A DNA stretch of 64,000 nt from UBA5195 sp034432755 (GTDB lineage: Bacteria; Chloroflexota; Anaerolineae; Anaerolineales; Villigracilaceae). Each line of letters starts with the position of its first letter. Position 1 is the stretch's first letter. Under the pieces are notes generated by a model. That model worked only from the letters and a program-made list of their open reading frames with translations. It ran no database searches and was not told the origin of the DNA. This document shows, one piece after another, positions 33,096 to 42,412 of the stretch. The stretch lies in the NCBI GenBank assembly GCA_034432755.1, contig DAOUBQ010000101.1:1-64000 (forward strand), in the 5' to 3' direction. The position numbers and the translations under genes are program-made.

Positions 33096-34238
33096 TTAAC
33101 GGTCTGGCTGGACCTGAAGCCCAAAATAACGGTCTTTGAGCGCCAGGATGGGGTTTTCGATCAAGCGATAACTCAGCCAGGCAAGCGTCAGGGTTAGCCC
33201 GAAGGCCAACAGGGCGGTGAGCAGTTTTGCCAGGTCTTCAGGCAGGGGCGCAAGGTCGCGGATTCGCGCGGCAAACCAGGTCATGCTGAAGTGGAAGACA
33301 TACATCCCATAAGAGATTTTCCCCAAATAAGTCAGCGGCTTCCACTCCAGCGCACGCGTGAACAACCCCTGGCGGGCTACGCAGTAAATGAGAACGGCAA
33401 ACAGATAATTGAGCAGGGAGTATCCCCAGATATGCTTGAAAGCGTTTGCGATTGGGAAGGTATAGCCCAGCGAGGTCAAATCCATCAGCGTGCCGGAGGG
33501 GGTCAACGTTCCAGATGAGATGTACTGGCTGGCGAAACCAGCCACAGGGACAAGAATCAGTAGCAAGGCAAGTTGCAATCTCGGCCTGGGAATTTCATAA
33601 CGGGAGATGTAGGCTCCCATTGCAAAGGCGTCAATATGCGTCCAGGGCAGGGGGTAGATGCCGAGCGGAATATCGCCGGTGAAGAACGGGAACATGCCAG
33701 AGCGCAGGGCATACGCTGTGGCGAGACGAAAAACCGGCGTGAGAATGATGACGCTCAAGAATAGTCTTTTTTGCCAGCGGTCGGGGGTTAAGAAAATCAG
33801 GAGCGGCCAAAAAATATAAAACTGTTCCTCCACCGAGAGCGACCAGAAGTGGTCGAGGAATTTGTGCGGGGTGAAGGTGGAACTGGCGTAGAAGAAGTTG
33901 TAAAGGTAGACGAAGGCGTAGGGAACTTGCCGATAAAACTCATGGATGTAGTTGACACGGTATCCAATCTCTAGTAGCAGGGCCGAGATTGCTATCATCA
34001 GGAACAGGTACAGGTAATAAAGCGGGAAAATTCTTAAAAAACGGCGGCCATAAAAACGGATAAGGAATTCCTTGCCAGAAAACCGGGCCTTCATTTTGTT
34101 GAGAATGCCGGTAATGAGGAACCCTGATAGCACGAAAAACAACAAAACGCCTGTCCAGCCGACCAGGAGGTAATCGGTGTGACAGGCAAAGACGAGCAGA
34201 AAGGCAATTGCGCGCAGGCCATCGAGACCGGGAATCAT
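33096..34238 (-). CDS. Acyltransferase 3 family membrane protein (OafA/YrhL-like)
   Basis: A 380-aa protein with about ten membrane helices. The N-terminus has PGLDGLRAIAFLLVFACH, including the catalytic-type His, and YGRRFLRIFPLYYLY; SLSVEEQFYIFWPLL follows at about residue 130. These are signatures of the acyltransferase 3 family, which O-acylates cell-surface polysaccharides or peptidoglycan. There is no C-terminal SGNH domain. It is transcribed alone. The acceptor is unknown. Confidence 0.88.
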   Translation of the reverse strand: MIPGLDGLRAIAFLLVFACHTDYLLVGWTGVLLFFVLSGFLITGILNKMKARFSGKEFLIRFYGRRFLRIFPLYYLYLFLMIAISALLLEIGYRVNYIHEFYRQVPYAFVYLYNFFYASSTFTPHKFLDHFWSLSVEEQFYIFWPLLIFLTPDRWQKRLFLSVIILTPVFRLATAYALRSGMFPFFTGDIPLGIYPLPWTHIDAFAMGAYISRYEIPRPRLQLALLLILVPVAGFASQYISSGTLTPSGTLMDLTSLGYTFPIANAFKHIWGYSLLNYLFAVLIYCVARQGLFTRALEWKPLTYLGKISYGMYVFHFSMTWFAARIRDLAPLPEDLAKLLTALLAFGLTLTLAWLSYRLIENPILALKDRYFGLQVQPDR

Positions 34239-34310
34239 CCATGCTCCAAAAGGGGCGTTGAAATACCGGCGCGATTATCTCACAACTTGCCGCTTTGCAA
34301 CACGCCTGGT

Positions 34311-34670
34311 TTAATTTTGATAACGGAAGTGATAGCGCTCTAGCAGGGATTGAAGAATTTGGGTCTGGTCTGGCTCGATGTGGAGGAATTCAAAGCCGAG
34401 GTTGAATTCGCGCGGGCTTTGCTGGTCAGGAACGCAGCGTGCAACCCGGGCTTCGAGGACCATGTGGCGGGTGGGTGTATCAGGTAGTTCGTCGGGAAGT
34501 TCTATCTCAAGGGTGAGGCGCGTGTTGAGTTCGAGCGGTTTTTCGCCTACCACCAGCAGGCCGTGCAAGGTCAGGTTTTCCAGGTAGCCCAGCAGTGTCC
34601 CCTGGTGCTTATCGCGGACGGTTGTAAAGACCATTAATTTCTTGCGAATTTCTGTCCTGCGGTCGGTCAT
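34311..34670 (-). CDS. PilZ-domain c-di-GMP receptor protein
   Basis: A 119-aa single-domain protein; the ATG at 34670 lies eight bases after AGGAGG. The N-terminus has the RxxxR motif (DRRTEIRKKL, Arg residues spaced R-R-x3-R), and 30 residues later NLTLHGLLV fits the (D/N)x(S/T)xxG motif. Both motifs contact c-di-GMP in PilZ proteins. A beta-barrel pattern follows (LTLEIELPDEL, FNLGFEFLHIE). As a stand-alone receptor it would act on an unidentified partner. A c-di-GMP riboswitch and a GGDEF protein occur in the same window. Confidence 0.75.
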   Translation of the reverse strand: MTDRRTEIRKKLMVFTTVRDKHQGTLLGYLENLTLHGLLVVGEKPLELNTRLTLEIELPDELPDTPTRHMVLEARVARCVPDQQSPREFNLGFEFLHIEPDQTQILQSLLERYHFRYQN

Positions 34671-34796
34671 CGTTGTCACCTCCTGGTGGTAAAAGATGCC
34701 GTAATGCGCGGTGAAATAATCTATGAGTGGGGTTCGATAAGACGATTATATCTTGACTTTCGGCAGGGTGGTTTGAGGCGTCGAAACTCTTTTATC

Positions 34797-36389
34797 TTAA
34801 TCGAAGGTGGAGCTGTAACAGTCGAACTCCAGCCCCTGGGGGGTGGTGACGGTGATGGGCCACGAGGCTGAAGCGTTTATCGGGTAGTAGGTCAGTTCTT
34901 TGGCTATTCGTGCCAGGGCGGCAGATGCCCGGTGGTCAGAGATGTGGAAGGTTTGCCAGGCGGTATCAGCCTTGCGGGACTCTGCCCGGAACTGGTAACA
35001 GGCCAGGGCTGCGCCAAGCCGCTCGCGGGTCGCCTGTTGCGCGTTTTCAGATTGATACAGATTCACCATGACGGGAACCGCATCCGCCGAGAGCGAGGCC
35101 AGGTAGCCCACATCCAGCGCTTCGCCCCGCTCGAATCGCTGGATATTTTGCCGGACGATGAAGGAGTCCACATTCAGCAGCGCCAACGTGAGCGCAAACC
35201 CGACCGAGGTTAGCAGGGCGGCAAGCGCAAAGATGCGCTGGCGCTGAATGACATCCAGCACGACGACGGCGGCCAGCAGGAGGGCCAGCCAGGCGATGAA
35301 GACATGCGTGTAAGTGCGCAAGCGGGTGAAGCCGTAGGCGGTTTCATATAAAACTAAACGTTGGACGGCCGAGACGAGCATGATGCCCACCAACAGGGTC
35401 AGCGCCACGCCCAGCCCAGAGAAGATTTTTTGCTGTACGTTTGTTTCGCGTTTGACAACCGCGCTCAACCCCAGGAACAAGAGCAAGGAGAAGAAGGCAA
35501 CCGCCGCCAGTTCACCAAAACCGCGTCGGGCGTATTCGGCGTAGGTGAAACCTTCTAGGCGGATATTGGCTTGCCCGCCGAAAAAATATCCGAACTGGAC
35601 GGCGACGAAGGCCCCAAAGAGCAGGATGACGCTGCCCAGCACGATTGCAGCCTCTGTGAAGCCGAAAAAGCGCGGCACGAGCGGTTGTTCAAGGCCGAGC
35701 AGTCTTTCATCTGTGGAGCGTGTGGCAGCGTGCAGGTAGACCCCGGCCAGGACGTAGGCGAGCAGGGCAATGTAAATGGCGCGGAAGATGTACTCGGGCA
35801 GTTTTTCGAGCCGGAACAGGGCGATAACGTCATCGAGGCGTTGGGCGAAGACCAGGTCGGCGGAGGAGAGCAGGGTGGCGAAGAAGGCCACGACTGGGAT
35901 GGCGACCAGGATGCCGCGTGCGACTGACCAGACCGGGCTGGGAGGTTTTCCCCCGTTGGCGGCTGTTTCCTGTTTCGTGCGCCGCACCTCGGCGGAGAAT
36001 ATCCCGGCGCGGATGATTGCGCTGCCAAGCAGGTCGAAGCCGTGCGCGAAATAGTCGGCCAGGCTGTATTCCATCCAGCGCCCGCCGCGATAGGTGACGG
36101 CCAACCCGGCCATCAGCACCAGGGTCAGGAGGTGGGACAGGAAGACAGTCAGCGGCTCGCTACGCAGGAAGGTGAAGGCTGCCAAAAGAAGGATGAATGG
36201 AACCAGGATGAGGGCCTTACCGGCGGGGCGAACCCCTTCTCGTGAGAGCAGGAGAAAACCGGCCAGCAGGGTGACGAACGTATACAGGGCAAAAGAGATG
36301 CCGCCTGGTTCGTGTCTCCAAAAGAGCAGGTCGAACAGCCAGCCGAGCGCAAGGGTGATCATCCAGAATTGTGTTGGGAATCGTTTCAT
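34797..36389 (-). CDS. DUF4173/DUF4153-type multi-pass membrane protein
   Basis: A 530-aa protein; the ATG at 36389 has GGAGG seven bases upstream. About 11-12 hydrophobic segments fill residues 1-420, and the C-terminal ~110 residues are soluble with ALDVGYLASLSADAVPVMVNLY. The pattern RLRTYTHVFIAWLALLL is typical of the DUF4173 group. Some members lie beside sensor kinases, but the role is unknown; a part in envelope sensing is only a guess. Confidence 0.75.
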   Translation of the reverse strand: MKRFPTQFWMITLALGWLFDLLFWRHEPGGISFALYTFVTLLAGFLLLSREGVRPAGKALILVPFILLLAAFTFLRSEPLTVFLSHLLTLVLMAGLAVTYRGGRWMEYSLADYFAHGFDLLGSAIIRAGIFSAEVRRTKQETAANGGKPPSPVWSVARGILVAIPVVAFFATLLSSADLVFAQRLDDVIALFRLEKLPEYIFRAIYIALLAYVLAGVYLHAATRSTDERLLGLEQPLVPRFFGFTEAAIVLGSVILLFGAFVAVQFGYFFGGQANIRLEGFTYAEYARRGFGELAAVAFFSLLLFLGLSAVVKRETNVQQKIFSGLGVALTLLVGIMLVSAVQRLVLYETAYGFTRLRTYTHVFIAWLALLLAAVVVLDVIQRQRIFALAALLTSVGFALTLALLNVDSFIVRQNIQRFERGEALDVGYLASLSADAVPVMVNLYQSENAQQATRERLGAALACYQFRAESRKADTAWQTFHISDHRASAALARIAKELTYYPINASASWPITVTTPQGLEFDCYSSTFD

Positions 36390-36502
36390 TACTTTGCCTC
36401 CGTAATTTCTCACAGGATAGTCCCTTTTTTGTGGCGTGTGCTATCAGAGAGGCTCTGATAGTCTCAAATGCTTATAAATTCATAAGACTTGAAATCGGTC
36501 TA

Positions 36503-36531
36503 TTGACATCCGATTATTTCTATGCGATACT
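36503..36531 (+). promoter_or_regulatory. Promoter for a small plus-strand transcript
   Basis: TTGACA (36503-36508), 17-bp spacer, GATACT (36526-36531). The -35 is consensus. It points at the small ORF at 36592 in an otherwise gene-free 420-bp interval. Confidence 0.6.
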
Positions 36532-36591
36532 TTCCATATCATTCAGGGGCAAACAATTCATTCACTGCTATCCTTTAGAAAGGAGGAGGTG

Positions 36592-36651
36592 ATGTCTCGC
36601 ATGGACAGTAACAGTATCCAACGCGGCGCAGTGGCATCCCTCCTCGGTTAA
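36592..36651 (+). CDS. Possible 19-aa peptide gene with strong ribosome site
   Basis: ATG at 36592 follows AAAGGAGGAGGTG and opens a frame of 19 codons, peptide MSRMDSNSIQRGAVASLLG, then TAA. The promoter 60 bp upstream and hairpins over and after the ORF make up a compact unit. The peptide is not one I recognise; it could be a leader peptide or a micro-protein. The peptide 3' half lies inside the first hairpin stem. Confidence 0.4.
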   Translation: MSRMDSNSIQRGAVASLLG

Positions 36652-36703
36652 TCCCAAGGAAGCCACTGCGCCAAACCGAATGCCGCCCGTAAGGGCGGCA
36701 TTC
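36625..36703 (+). promoter_or_regulatory. Two consecutive hairpins over and after the small ORF
   Basis: Stem 1: GGCGCAGTGGC (36625-36635) with GCCACTGCGCC (36662-36672), 11 perfect pairs over a 26-nt loop that holds the sORF stop. Stem 2: GAATGCCGCCC-GTAA-GGGCGGCATTC (36678-36703), 11 perfect pairs with a tetraloop, followed by a poor T-tract. The second resembles a terminator. No plus-strand gene follows closely, so this is either a stand-alone RNA or a leader whose gene has been lost. Confidence 0.6.
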
Positions 36704-36813
36704 TCGCGTTTATGTTTCAATCAGCGAACAGGCGCAGATTTGGATGGGTTCGTTGGCCCTGTTTTGGCCGGGCAAAAACGACCTGGACGAGAACAACCTC
36801 TCGCTTGGGCTGG

Positions 36814-37557
36814 TTACATGGCAGTTTTAGCCACCTGCCTTGCCTGCCAATCTTTGATGATAAATGGAATGTACAAAATCAGGCACATCACCAGTCCAAT
36901 CACTTCGATGTAAGCGATATAATAAGGCCAGGGCGGCAGCACGTCTAGCAGGCTGGCGGTATCGGGTTTGCGGGCAATGAACAGGTAGTTCGAGCCAATC
37001 CACTGGTTGATGACAAAGATGATGCCCATATACACATTCATCCAGACAAAAACGCGCCCCAGCGATTTCCGGGTTGGACGGAAGCCCTCCACAACGGTCA
37101 TGTAAATCGCCGCTGTGACAATCAATCCGTGTGAGATGTAAGTTTCCCAGAAGCGATAATGTGGGAAACCGTAGATTCCCACGTCGGGTGTAAGGAGTGC
37201 CTGCAAAGCCCCGGCAATCCCCATGAAATACATGAATTCATAAATGCGATCATTGCGGGTTACTAACCCTAGCGCCCCCACCCACACTAGCAACGAACAC
37301 AGATGCAGCGGTAACATAGTCTGGATGTTCCACTGTCCGACTGCATAATTCCAGATATGCCAGCCCACTTCATTGGCCCACAGAATGATGGCAAGCGTCC
37401 AGCGCAGGCGGCGGCGCGTCTTTTCTGTGGCAGATTTGAAATTTAATAAGCCGATATTGAGCAGGATAATGAAAATAAGCACCGCCACATGCGGCGGGCC
37501 GAACAGTTCAAAGGCCGGGCCGGTCTAATCTTTTGCAAAAAATTGTCCAATGTCCAT
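36814..37557 (-). pseudogene. YwaF-family (TIGR02206) membrane protein interrupted by TAG
   Basis: From ATG 37557 the frame reads MDIGQFFAKD, TAG (37525-37527), then TGPAFELFGPPHVAVLIFII and a complete six-helix YwaF-type protein of ~235 more residues (LPLHLCSLLVWVGAL, FWETYISHGLIV). Relatives have an aromatic residue where the TAG sits, one base from TAC/TAT. The rest of the gene is intact. Re-initiation at GTG 37488 would yield a protein missing the FELFG start; no ribosome site is seen there. Confidence 0.7.
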
Positions 37558-37660
37558 ACAAAACCCTTTCTTTGCAAACTGCTAAGGATTTCATTATCAG
37601 CCCATTCAAGCATTGTAACTGAAATCGCGTAGCGGGAAAATTTCATCCAGGATAAAAATC

Positions 37661-39559
37661 ATGATGAGTCAAGATGGAATTAAACCAACCAGCGCGCTTA
37701 AAGAAACACCCACCAGGCCGCTTCGTCGCGGATTGTTCCAAAAATTCGCGGAACAAATTGATTTGGGCATCTCCGCAACCGACGAACACGGCATGGTCGT
37801 TTTTTGGAATGCGGCCCTTGAGCGTATGCTTGGACTGCAAAGCAGGCGGGTGATGGGTCGTCCGCTCTGGGAGGTGCAGTTCGAGTTAATGTTCCCCGAA
37901 TCGCAAACCCGCGAAAATTTGCAGCGGCTGCAAGCGACCTGCCAAACCATGCTCGAAACTGGCAAGCACGATACGCAGGGAAAATTTTCCGAAATCGAGT
38001 ACCAGGTGCAGGGTAAAAAGAAGATTGTCTTATTGATGGCGACCTACATTGTTCCCGCATATCAAAGATACAGCCTTTTCAACATCTATCTCGACCTGAA
38101 TGCCATTCGAAGCGTAGACGAGAGCTGGAATTTCGCTGCCGCTAAATTCCGCGCTGTTGTTGAACAGGCCGAGGATGGAATTCTGATATTCGACGCGCAG
38201 GGGATTGTGCTGGACTGGAATCAGGGTTGTGAAATGCTTCTTGGAATCCCGTGTGCTGAAGCGGTCGGTAAACGCCTGGCCGATTTACTTCCTGAACTCT
38301 TCGATAATGTGGACTGGAAACTCAATGACGTTGGAGACTGCCTGCACGACCAACTGACCCGCAACCTGCCACTGATTGCCCGCAGCCGTCTCCCTCTCGT
38401 CTTCGAAGGTCCACTGAAGCATGTGACTGGCATGAGAAAATGGGCTCACGCGGTGATTTTCCCCATTCGCACCCAAAAGCACCGTTGGTTCGGCATGATT
38501 GCCCGCGACATAACCTGGCTTAAGCAACAGGAACAGCGCATGGAGCGTTATGCCCACCAGTTGGAGACCCTGCGGCAGGCCGGGCTGGAAATTTCCGCCG
38601 AGCTGGGGCTAGATGCGCTGGCCTGGATGATTGCGCCGCGTGCGGTGGAACTGCTCAACGGCAACGCGATGGCCCTTTACCTATATAACCCCGAAAAAGA
38701 CTGCCTGGAACTTGCCATCAGCCTGGGCGACAAACAACCCCAAATCGAGAAGGTTGTTCAGCGGGGCGAATCGCTGGCCGGGCGCGTATGGGAAACCTGC
38801 AAATCTGTTCTCCTGGATGATTATCATACCGGGCGCACTTCTGACCTGGGCAAATCTTACTGGGGGAAGGTCGCTGGCGCGCCCATCACCTGGGCCAGCG
38901 AATTCTTGGGGGTTTTATTTGTCTTTTCCGACCAGCCGTTTACTGAAAATGACCTGAAGATTCTGGAATTGTTCAGCGCTCATGCCGCTGCCGCTTTGCG
39001 CAATGCCCGCCTGCACCAGCAAATCAGCCAGATGGCCGTCACCGACTCGTTGACCGGAATCTACAACCGCCGCTACTTCTTCGAAATTGCCGAGAAAGAA
39101 TTCCGCGAATCGGTGCGCTACCAACGACCGCTCTCGGTCGTTATCTTCGACCTCGACCATTTCAAAAAAATCAACGACACCTTTGGCCATGCGCGCGGCG
39201 ATGAAATTTTACGCGCCGTTGTGCAGCGCTGTGTTGCCAACATGCGCCAATCGGATACGGTTGGCCGCTACGGTGGCGAGGAATTCGTCATCCTGCTGCC
39301 TGAAACCGATGGCGAGCAAGGACTTAACCTGATAGAACGCCTGCGCCACGAACTCGCCTCCACGCCAGTGGAAACCGATACCGCCCCGGCTTTTGTAACC
39401 GCCAGTTTTGGAGTTGCCTCTCTCTCGCCAGATGTCACCGACTTGCTCACCCTCGTCAACCGGGCCGACCTGGCCCTATATCACGCCAAACAGACCGGAC
39501 GCAACCGCTGCGTGTTGTGGAGCAAGGACATGCAGGAAGGGGTAGATGAAGCAATTTAG
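37661..39559 (+). CDS. Diguanylate cyclase with PAS-PAS-GAF sensory region
   Basis: A 632-aa soluble protein. Two PAS-like domains (~25-140 with GISATDEHGMVVFWNAALERML; ~155-290 with GILIFDAQGIVLDWNQGCE) are followed by a GAF domain (~310-455, including GESLAGRVWETCKSVLLDD) and a GGDEF domain (~465-625). The catalytic loop is intact as YGGEEFVILLPE near residue 537, and the RQSD inhibitory I-site lies five residues before it. It should make c-di-GMP from two GTP, with product inhibition. It has no transmembrane segment, so it senses a cytoplasmic signal. It starts 103 bp from the divergent YwaF-like relic. Confidence 0.92.
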   Translation: MMSQDGIKPTSALKETPTRPLRRGLFQKFAEQIDLGISATDEHGMVVFWNAALERMLGLQSRRVMGRPLWEVQFELMFPESQTRENLQRLQATCQTMLETGKHDTQGKFSEIEYQVQGKKKIVLLMATYIVPAYQRYSLFNIYLDLNAIRSVDESWNFAAAKFRAVVEQAEDGILIFDAQGIVLDWNQGCEMLLGIPCAEAVGKRLADLLPELFDNVDWKLNDVGDCLHDQLTRNLPLIARSRLPLVFEGPLKHVTGMRKWAHAVIFPIRTQKHRWFGMIARDITWLKQQEQRMERYAHQLETLRQAGLEISAELGLDALAWMIAPRAVELLNGNAMALYLYNPEKDCLELAISLGDKQPQIEKVVQRGESLAGRVWETCKSVLLDDYHTGRTSDLGKSYWGKVAGAPITWASEFLGVLFVFSDQPFTENDLKILELFSAHAAAALRNARLHQQISQMAVTDSLTGIYNRRYFFEIAEKEFRESVRYQRPLSVVIFDLDHFKKINDTFGHARGDEILRAVVQRCVANMRQSDTVGRYGGEEFVILLPETDGEQGLNLIERLRHELASTPVETDTAPAFVTASFGVASLSPDVTDLLTLVNRADLALYHAKQTGRNRCVLWSKDMQEGVDEAI

Positions 39560-39593
39560 TCTGCTTGGGTTGCGGTCTTGCCAGCGTGTTTGT

Positions 39594-40271
39594 TTATCGT
39601 TCTGAAATCGTAATCCGCTCGATGACATCCCCTGAATAGTCGGGACGCTGGTTGGGGTCGCGGCGGGTGATGTTGTTGACGACCTCCATGCCTTCGATGA
39701 CCTGCCCAAAGATAGTGTAGCCGCCGTTCAGTTGCGGTGTTGGGCCAAAGGTGATGAAGAATTGGCTGCCATTGGTGTCGCGCCCGGCGTTGGCCATGGC
39801 AACTACCCCGGCTTTGTCAAAGGTCAGGTCGCTGTCTTCGTTTTTGAATTGGTAGCCGGGGCCGCCCATACCGGTTCCGGTTGGGTCGCCGCCCTGGGCC
39901 ATGAATCCTTCGAGGACGCGGTGGAAGGTCGTCCCGTCGAAATAGCCCTCGCGCGCCAGGAAGACGAAACTATTGACGGTGATGGGGGCTTTGTCAGGGT
40001 AAAGTTGGATGACAAACTCTCCGCCTTTTGCCATTTTGACGGTGGCGAAGTATTGTTTGTTCACGTCAATCGTCATCGGCGGGGCGGCGTCGTATTGTTT
40101 GGCGGTAACAGGCGCGGATTGGCCGCTCTGCTGGTTTGAGGGGGGCTCTTTGGGCCAGGACATCCACGCAATAATTGCAATGACCAGTACCGCAATGGCG
40201 ATGCCGGCCCACTGGATGGTTTTTGCGCGCTGTTCCTTCTGCCGCCGAAGTTCTTCTTTTCGCTTGGACAT
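39594..40271 (-). CDS. Membrane-anchored cyclophilin-type peptidyl-prolyl isomerase
   Basis: A 225-aa protein from ATG 40271. A basic N-terminus (KRKEELRRQKEQRAK) and one membrane helix (WAGIAIAVLVIAIIAWMSW) anchor a cyclophilin domain outside the cell. The active-site region is FHRVLEGFMAQGGDPTGTG, then NGSQFFITFGPTPQLNGGYTIFG. The Trp common in eukaryotic cyclophilins is replaced, as in many bacterial homologues. It would assist folding of exported proteins. Confidence 0.9.
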   Translation of the reverse strand: MSKRKEELRRQKEQRAKTIQWAGIAIAVLVIAIIAWMSWPKEPPSNQQSGQSAPVTAKQYDAAPPMTIDVNKQYFATVKMAKGGEFVIQLYPDKAPITVNSFVFLAREGYFDGTTFHRVLEGFMAQGGDPTGTGMGGPGYQFKNEDSDLTFDKAGVVAMANAGRDTNGSQFFITFGPTPQLNGGYTIFGQVIEGMEVVNNITRRDPNQRPDYSGDVIERITISER

Positions 40272-40395
40272 AGTCTCTCCTCGTTTTCGATGGGAAGGCG
40301 TAATCTGCTGTTTTGGCTTCCGGGCCAATTATAATCAACAAAACAGAACGTTTTTTGTTGGGAGAAACATCTTGATTCAATGTGCCTGTATCTTG

Positions 40396-40767
40396 ATGAA
40401 CCGAATTCCCCGCTGGCTGCCAGCTATTCTGCTGATGATGGTCATCTTCAGTTTGTCCTCGACGCCTGCCTCCGAACTGCCCGATTACGGTTTTTGGGAC
40501 ACTCTGGTCAAAAAAGGCGGGCATGTCACCGGATATGCCCTGCTGGCGCTTTCGTATTGGTATTGGATGCGCTTCGACCCTAAAAAAGGCTGGCTGGCCT
40601 GGTTGCTGGCCGTTCTCTATGCCGCGACCGATGAACTTCACCAATCTTTTACGCCGGGAAGGCATGCCTCGTTTGAGGATGTGCTAATTTACGACAACCT
40701 GGGAGCGTTATTTGCGGTGCTGTTGGGTGGTTGGGTTTTCAAACGCAAAGAAAAAAGCGATGTTTAG
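40396..40767 (+). CDS. VanZ-like family membrane protein
   Basis: A 123-aa protein with four hydrophobic segments and the VanZ-like motifs FSLSSTPASELP, KKGGHVTGYALLAL and ATDELHQSFTPGRHASFEDVLIYDNLGALF. The TDE-H-Q-F-GR-D core is conserved. A TTG at 40372 could add eight residues. VanZ confers low-level teicoplanin resistance in one context, but most homologues are uncharacterised. It is divergent from the cyclophilin gene. Confidence 0.85.
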   Translation: MNRIPRWLPAILLMMVIFSLSSTPASELPDYGFWDTLVKKGGHVTGYALLALSYWYWMRFDPKKGWLAWLLAVLYAATDELHQSFTPGRHASFEDVLIYDNLGALFAVLLGGWVFKRKEKSDV

Positions 40768-40953
40768 CCGCTTTAAAGACCTTTAAGCACAACGGACATG
40801 AGGTCTGCGAAGGTCAAAAGATGAAAAGTGGTGATCTTCTTGTTTGATTGGGTCTTTGCAATAGAGCCACCGATTGGGCCAAGCGGCTGGTCGGTCAGGT
40901 AAATCAAAACATCCCGCCATGTTGGGCGGGATGTTTGTTGGATGTTCGAAATA
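40768..40953 (-). terminator. Intergenic stretch with terminator for the LCP gene (stem at 40906-40935)
   Basis: AAAACATCCCGCC and GGCGGGATGTTT form a 12-bp stem with a ~6-nt loop, 18 bp after the LCP stop, ending in TTTTG on the minus strand. The remaining bases to the VanZ stop show no ORF of note. Confidence 0.7.
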
Positions 40954-42402
40954 TCAGGGCATTGGGTTGCTGGCCGCCCAATCGGGGCCAAGGATGATTT
41001 CGATGTCGGCAGTCGCATCGGGGTTGTAATCGCTTTGTATCTGGATGGCCGCATTGAGCCGGAAGAGTTCCTTGAAATGCGTCAGCGTATAAGGCCGTCC
41101 GCGGCGGTCAACGACAATGGTGGAACCGGGGAAGGTGGAGGCGCTATCTATAATTACCACATTGAAGCCAAGCGATTTTAGATAATCGGCGGTTTTCTGT
41201 GCTAAACCAGCGGTATACGTTCCATTGTAGATGGCGATTGTTGCGGCCTCTTGCCGGGCCAGGTCGAGCGAGTCTGTGCCTTGCGCCATCGGGCTGATTG
41301 CGCCTCCCGCAGTGAAAATCTCATCCCGCAGTTCGCGGATTTTATCGGGAATGGGTTTGTAAACTGCCTGGTTTTGTCCATTTACAACAACATTGTAGGG
41401 GAGCATCATCGTGTAATCAATGACGCCTCTCTTGATGTTCTCTTCAGGAATATTGGTTGCCAGTAATGCCAGGCGCATCATCTGGTCGAAAGTCAGATTG
41501 GTGTTCACGCCATCCTGAATTACTTGGTAGAGGTCGGGCGCGGTTGAAATCATATAGGGAATATTTCCAGGCTCTAACACACGCTGGCGAATCCCCATAA
41601 TGACTTGTTGTTGGCGCTTGGCGCGGTCAACATCGCCGCCTTCAGTATAACGGTTGCGGGCATAGGCCAGGGCTTCCACGCCACCAAGCATGTGCCACCC
41701 GCGCGAAAGCATGATTTCGTCGTCGCCAGGCCCAATCGGGTCAATGAATATTTTTTTCTCGACATAAACCGGGATTTTCCCCAAGTGGTCTATTAAGGTC
41801 ACAAAGGCTGAAAACTCAACCTGGGCATAGTACTGAACCGGCACGCCAATCACCTGTTCGACGGTCTTCATGGCAAGCGCCGGGCCGCCACCGGGAAGTT
41901 TGGCCGCATCGCCGTTCATGTACGCCGTGTTGATGCGGCCATATCCGAACCCTGGAATGCTAACCCATAAATCACGCGGGATGGAGAGAATACCGGCTGT
42001 GCGCGACTTCGGGTCGAGGGTGAGAAGAATCATCGTATCCGAACGCGCCGGGCCGGAGCGGTCTGCCGAGCCATCATAGGTATCCAGGCCAAGTAAAAGG
42101 ACATTTACCCGGCTGGCGCCATCCCAGGCGGGGGGCAGTTCGACATCGGGAATGGCCGGAGCCGGGGTGGGCAAGTCAGGAGTGTCAATGCCGGGTTCAG
42201 GCGTGGCTTTGCTAGGCTGGGTAAACACCGGGTTTGATGCGCCGTCATTGCACCCGGTCAGGGCGGTGCCTGGCAGGGGCGAGAGACACCAGCCAATCAC
42301 AATATTGCGGGCAAAAATAAACGTTCCGGCGAACAACGCGATGCTGACGATGCCGAGGAGCAACCATTTGAGGAGCGATTTTTTATTCAAGTTTATGTTC
42401 AT
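40954..42402 (-). CDS. LytR-CpsA-Psr family cell-wall glycopolymer ligase
   Basis: A 482-aa type II membrane protein from ATG 42402. One N-terminal helix (WLLLGIVSIALFAGTFIFA) is followed by a Pro/Thr-rich linker and the LCP domain: VNVLLLGLDTYDG, RSDTMILLTLDPKSRTAGILSIPRDLWV, GGVEALAYARNR and DVDRAKRQQQVI, including the conserved Asp/Arg residues. The C-terminal ~100 residues form a LytR_C domain (ATIAIYNGTYTAGLAQKTADYL). LCP enzymes transfer polyprenyl-linked glycopolymers to peptidoglycan or other surface acceptors. It is 11 bp after the HEAT-repeat gene. Confidence 0.92.
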   Translation of the reverse strand: MNINLNKKSLLKWLLLGIVSIALFAGTFIFARNIVIGWCLSPLPGTALTGCNDGASNPVFTQPSKATPEPGIDTPDLPTPAPAIPDVELPPAWDGASRVNVLLLGLDTYDGSADRSGPARSDTMILLTLDPKSRTAGILSIPRDLWVSIPGFGYGRINTAYMNGDAAKLPGGGPALAMKTVEQVIGVPVQYYAQVEFSAFVTLIDHLGKIPVYVEKKIFIDPIGPGDDEIMLSRGWHMLGGVEALAYARNRYTEGGDVDRAKRQQQVIMGIRQRVLEPGNIPYMISTAPDLYQVIQDGVNTNLTFDQMMRLALLATNIPEENIKRGVIDYTMMLPYNVVVNGQNQAVYKPIPDKIRELRDEIFTAGGAISPMAQGTDSLDLARQEAATIAIYNGTYTAGLAQKTADYLKSLGFNVVIIDSASTFPGSTIVVDRRGRPYTLTHFKELFRLNAAIQIQSDYNPDATADIEIILGPDWAASNPMP

Positions 42403-42412
42403 GGTGTTTCGT

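Noticed and set aside
36712..36813. Short plus-strand frame reading SEQAQIWMGSLALFWPG
   Set aside because: Protein-like in part, but no start, no ribosome site and ends quickly; too short to call.
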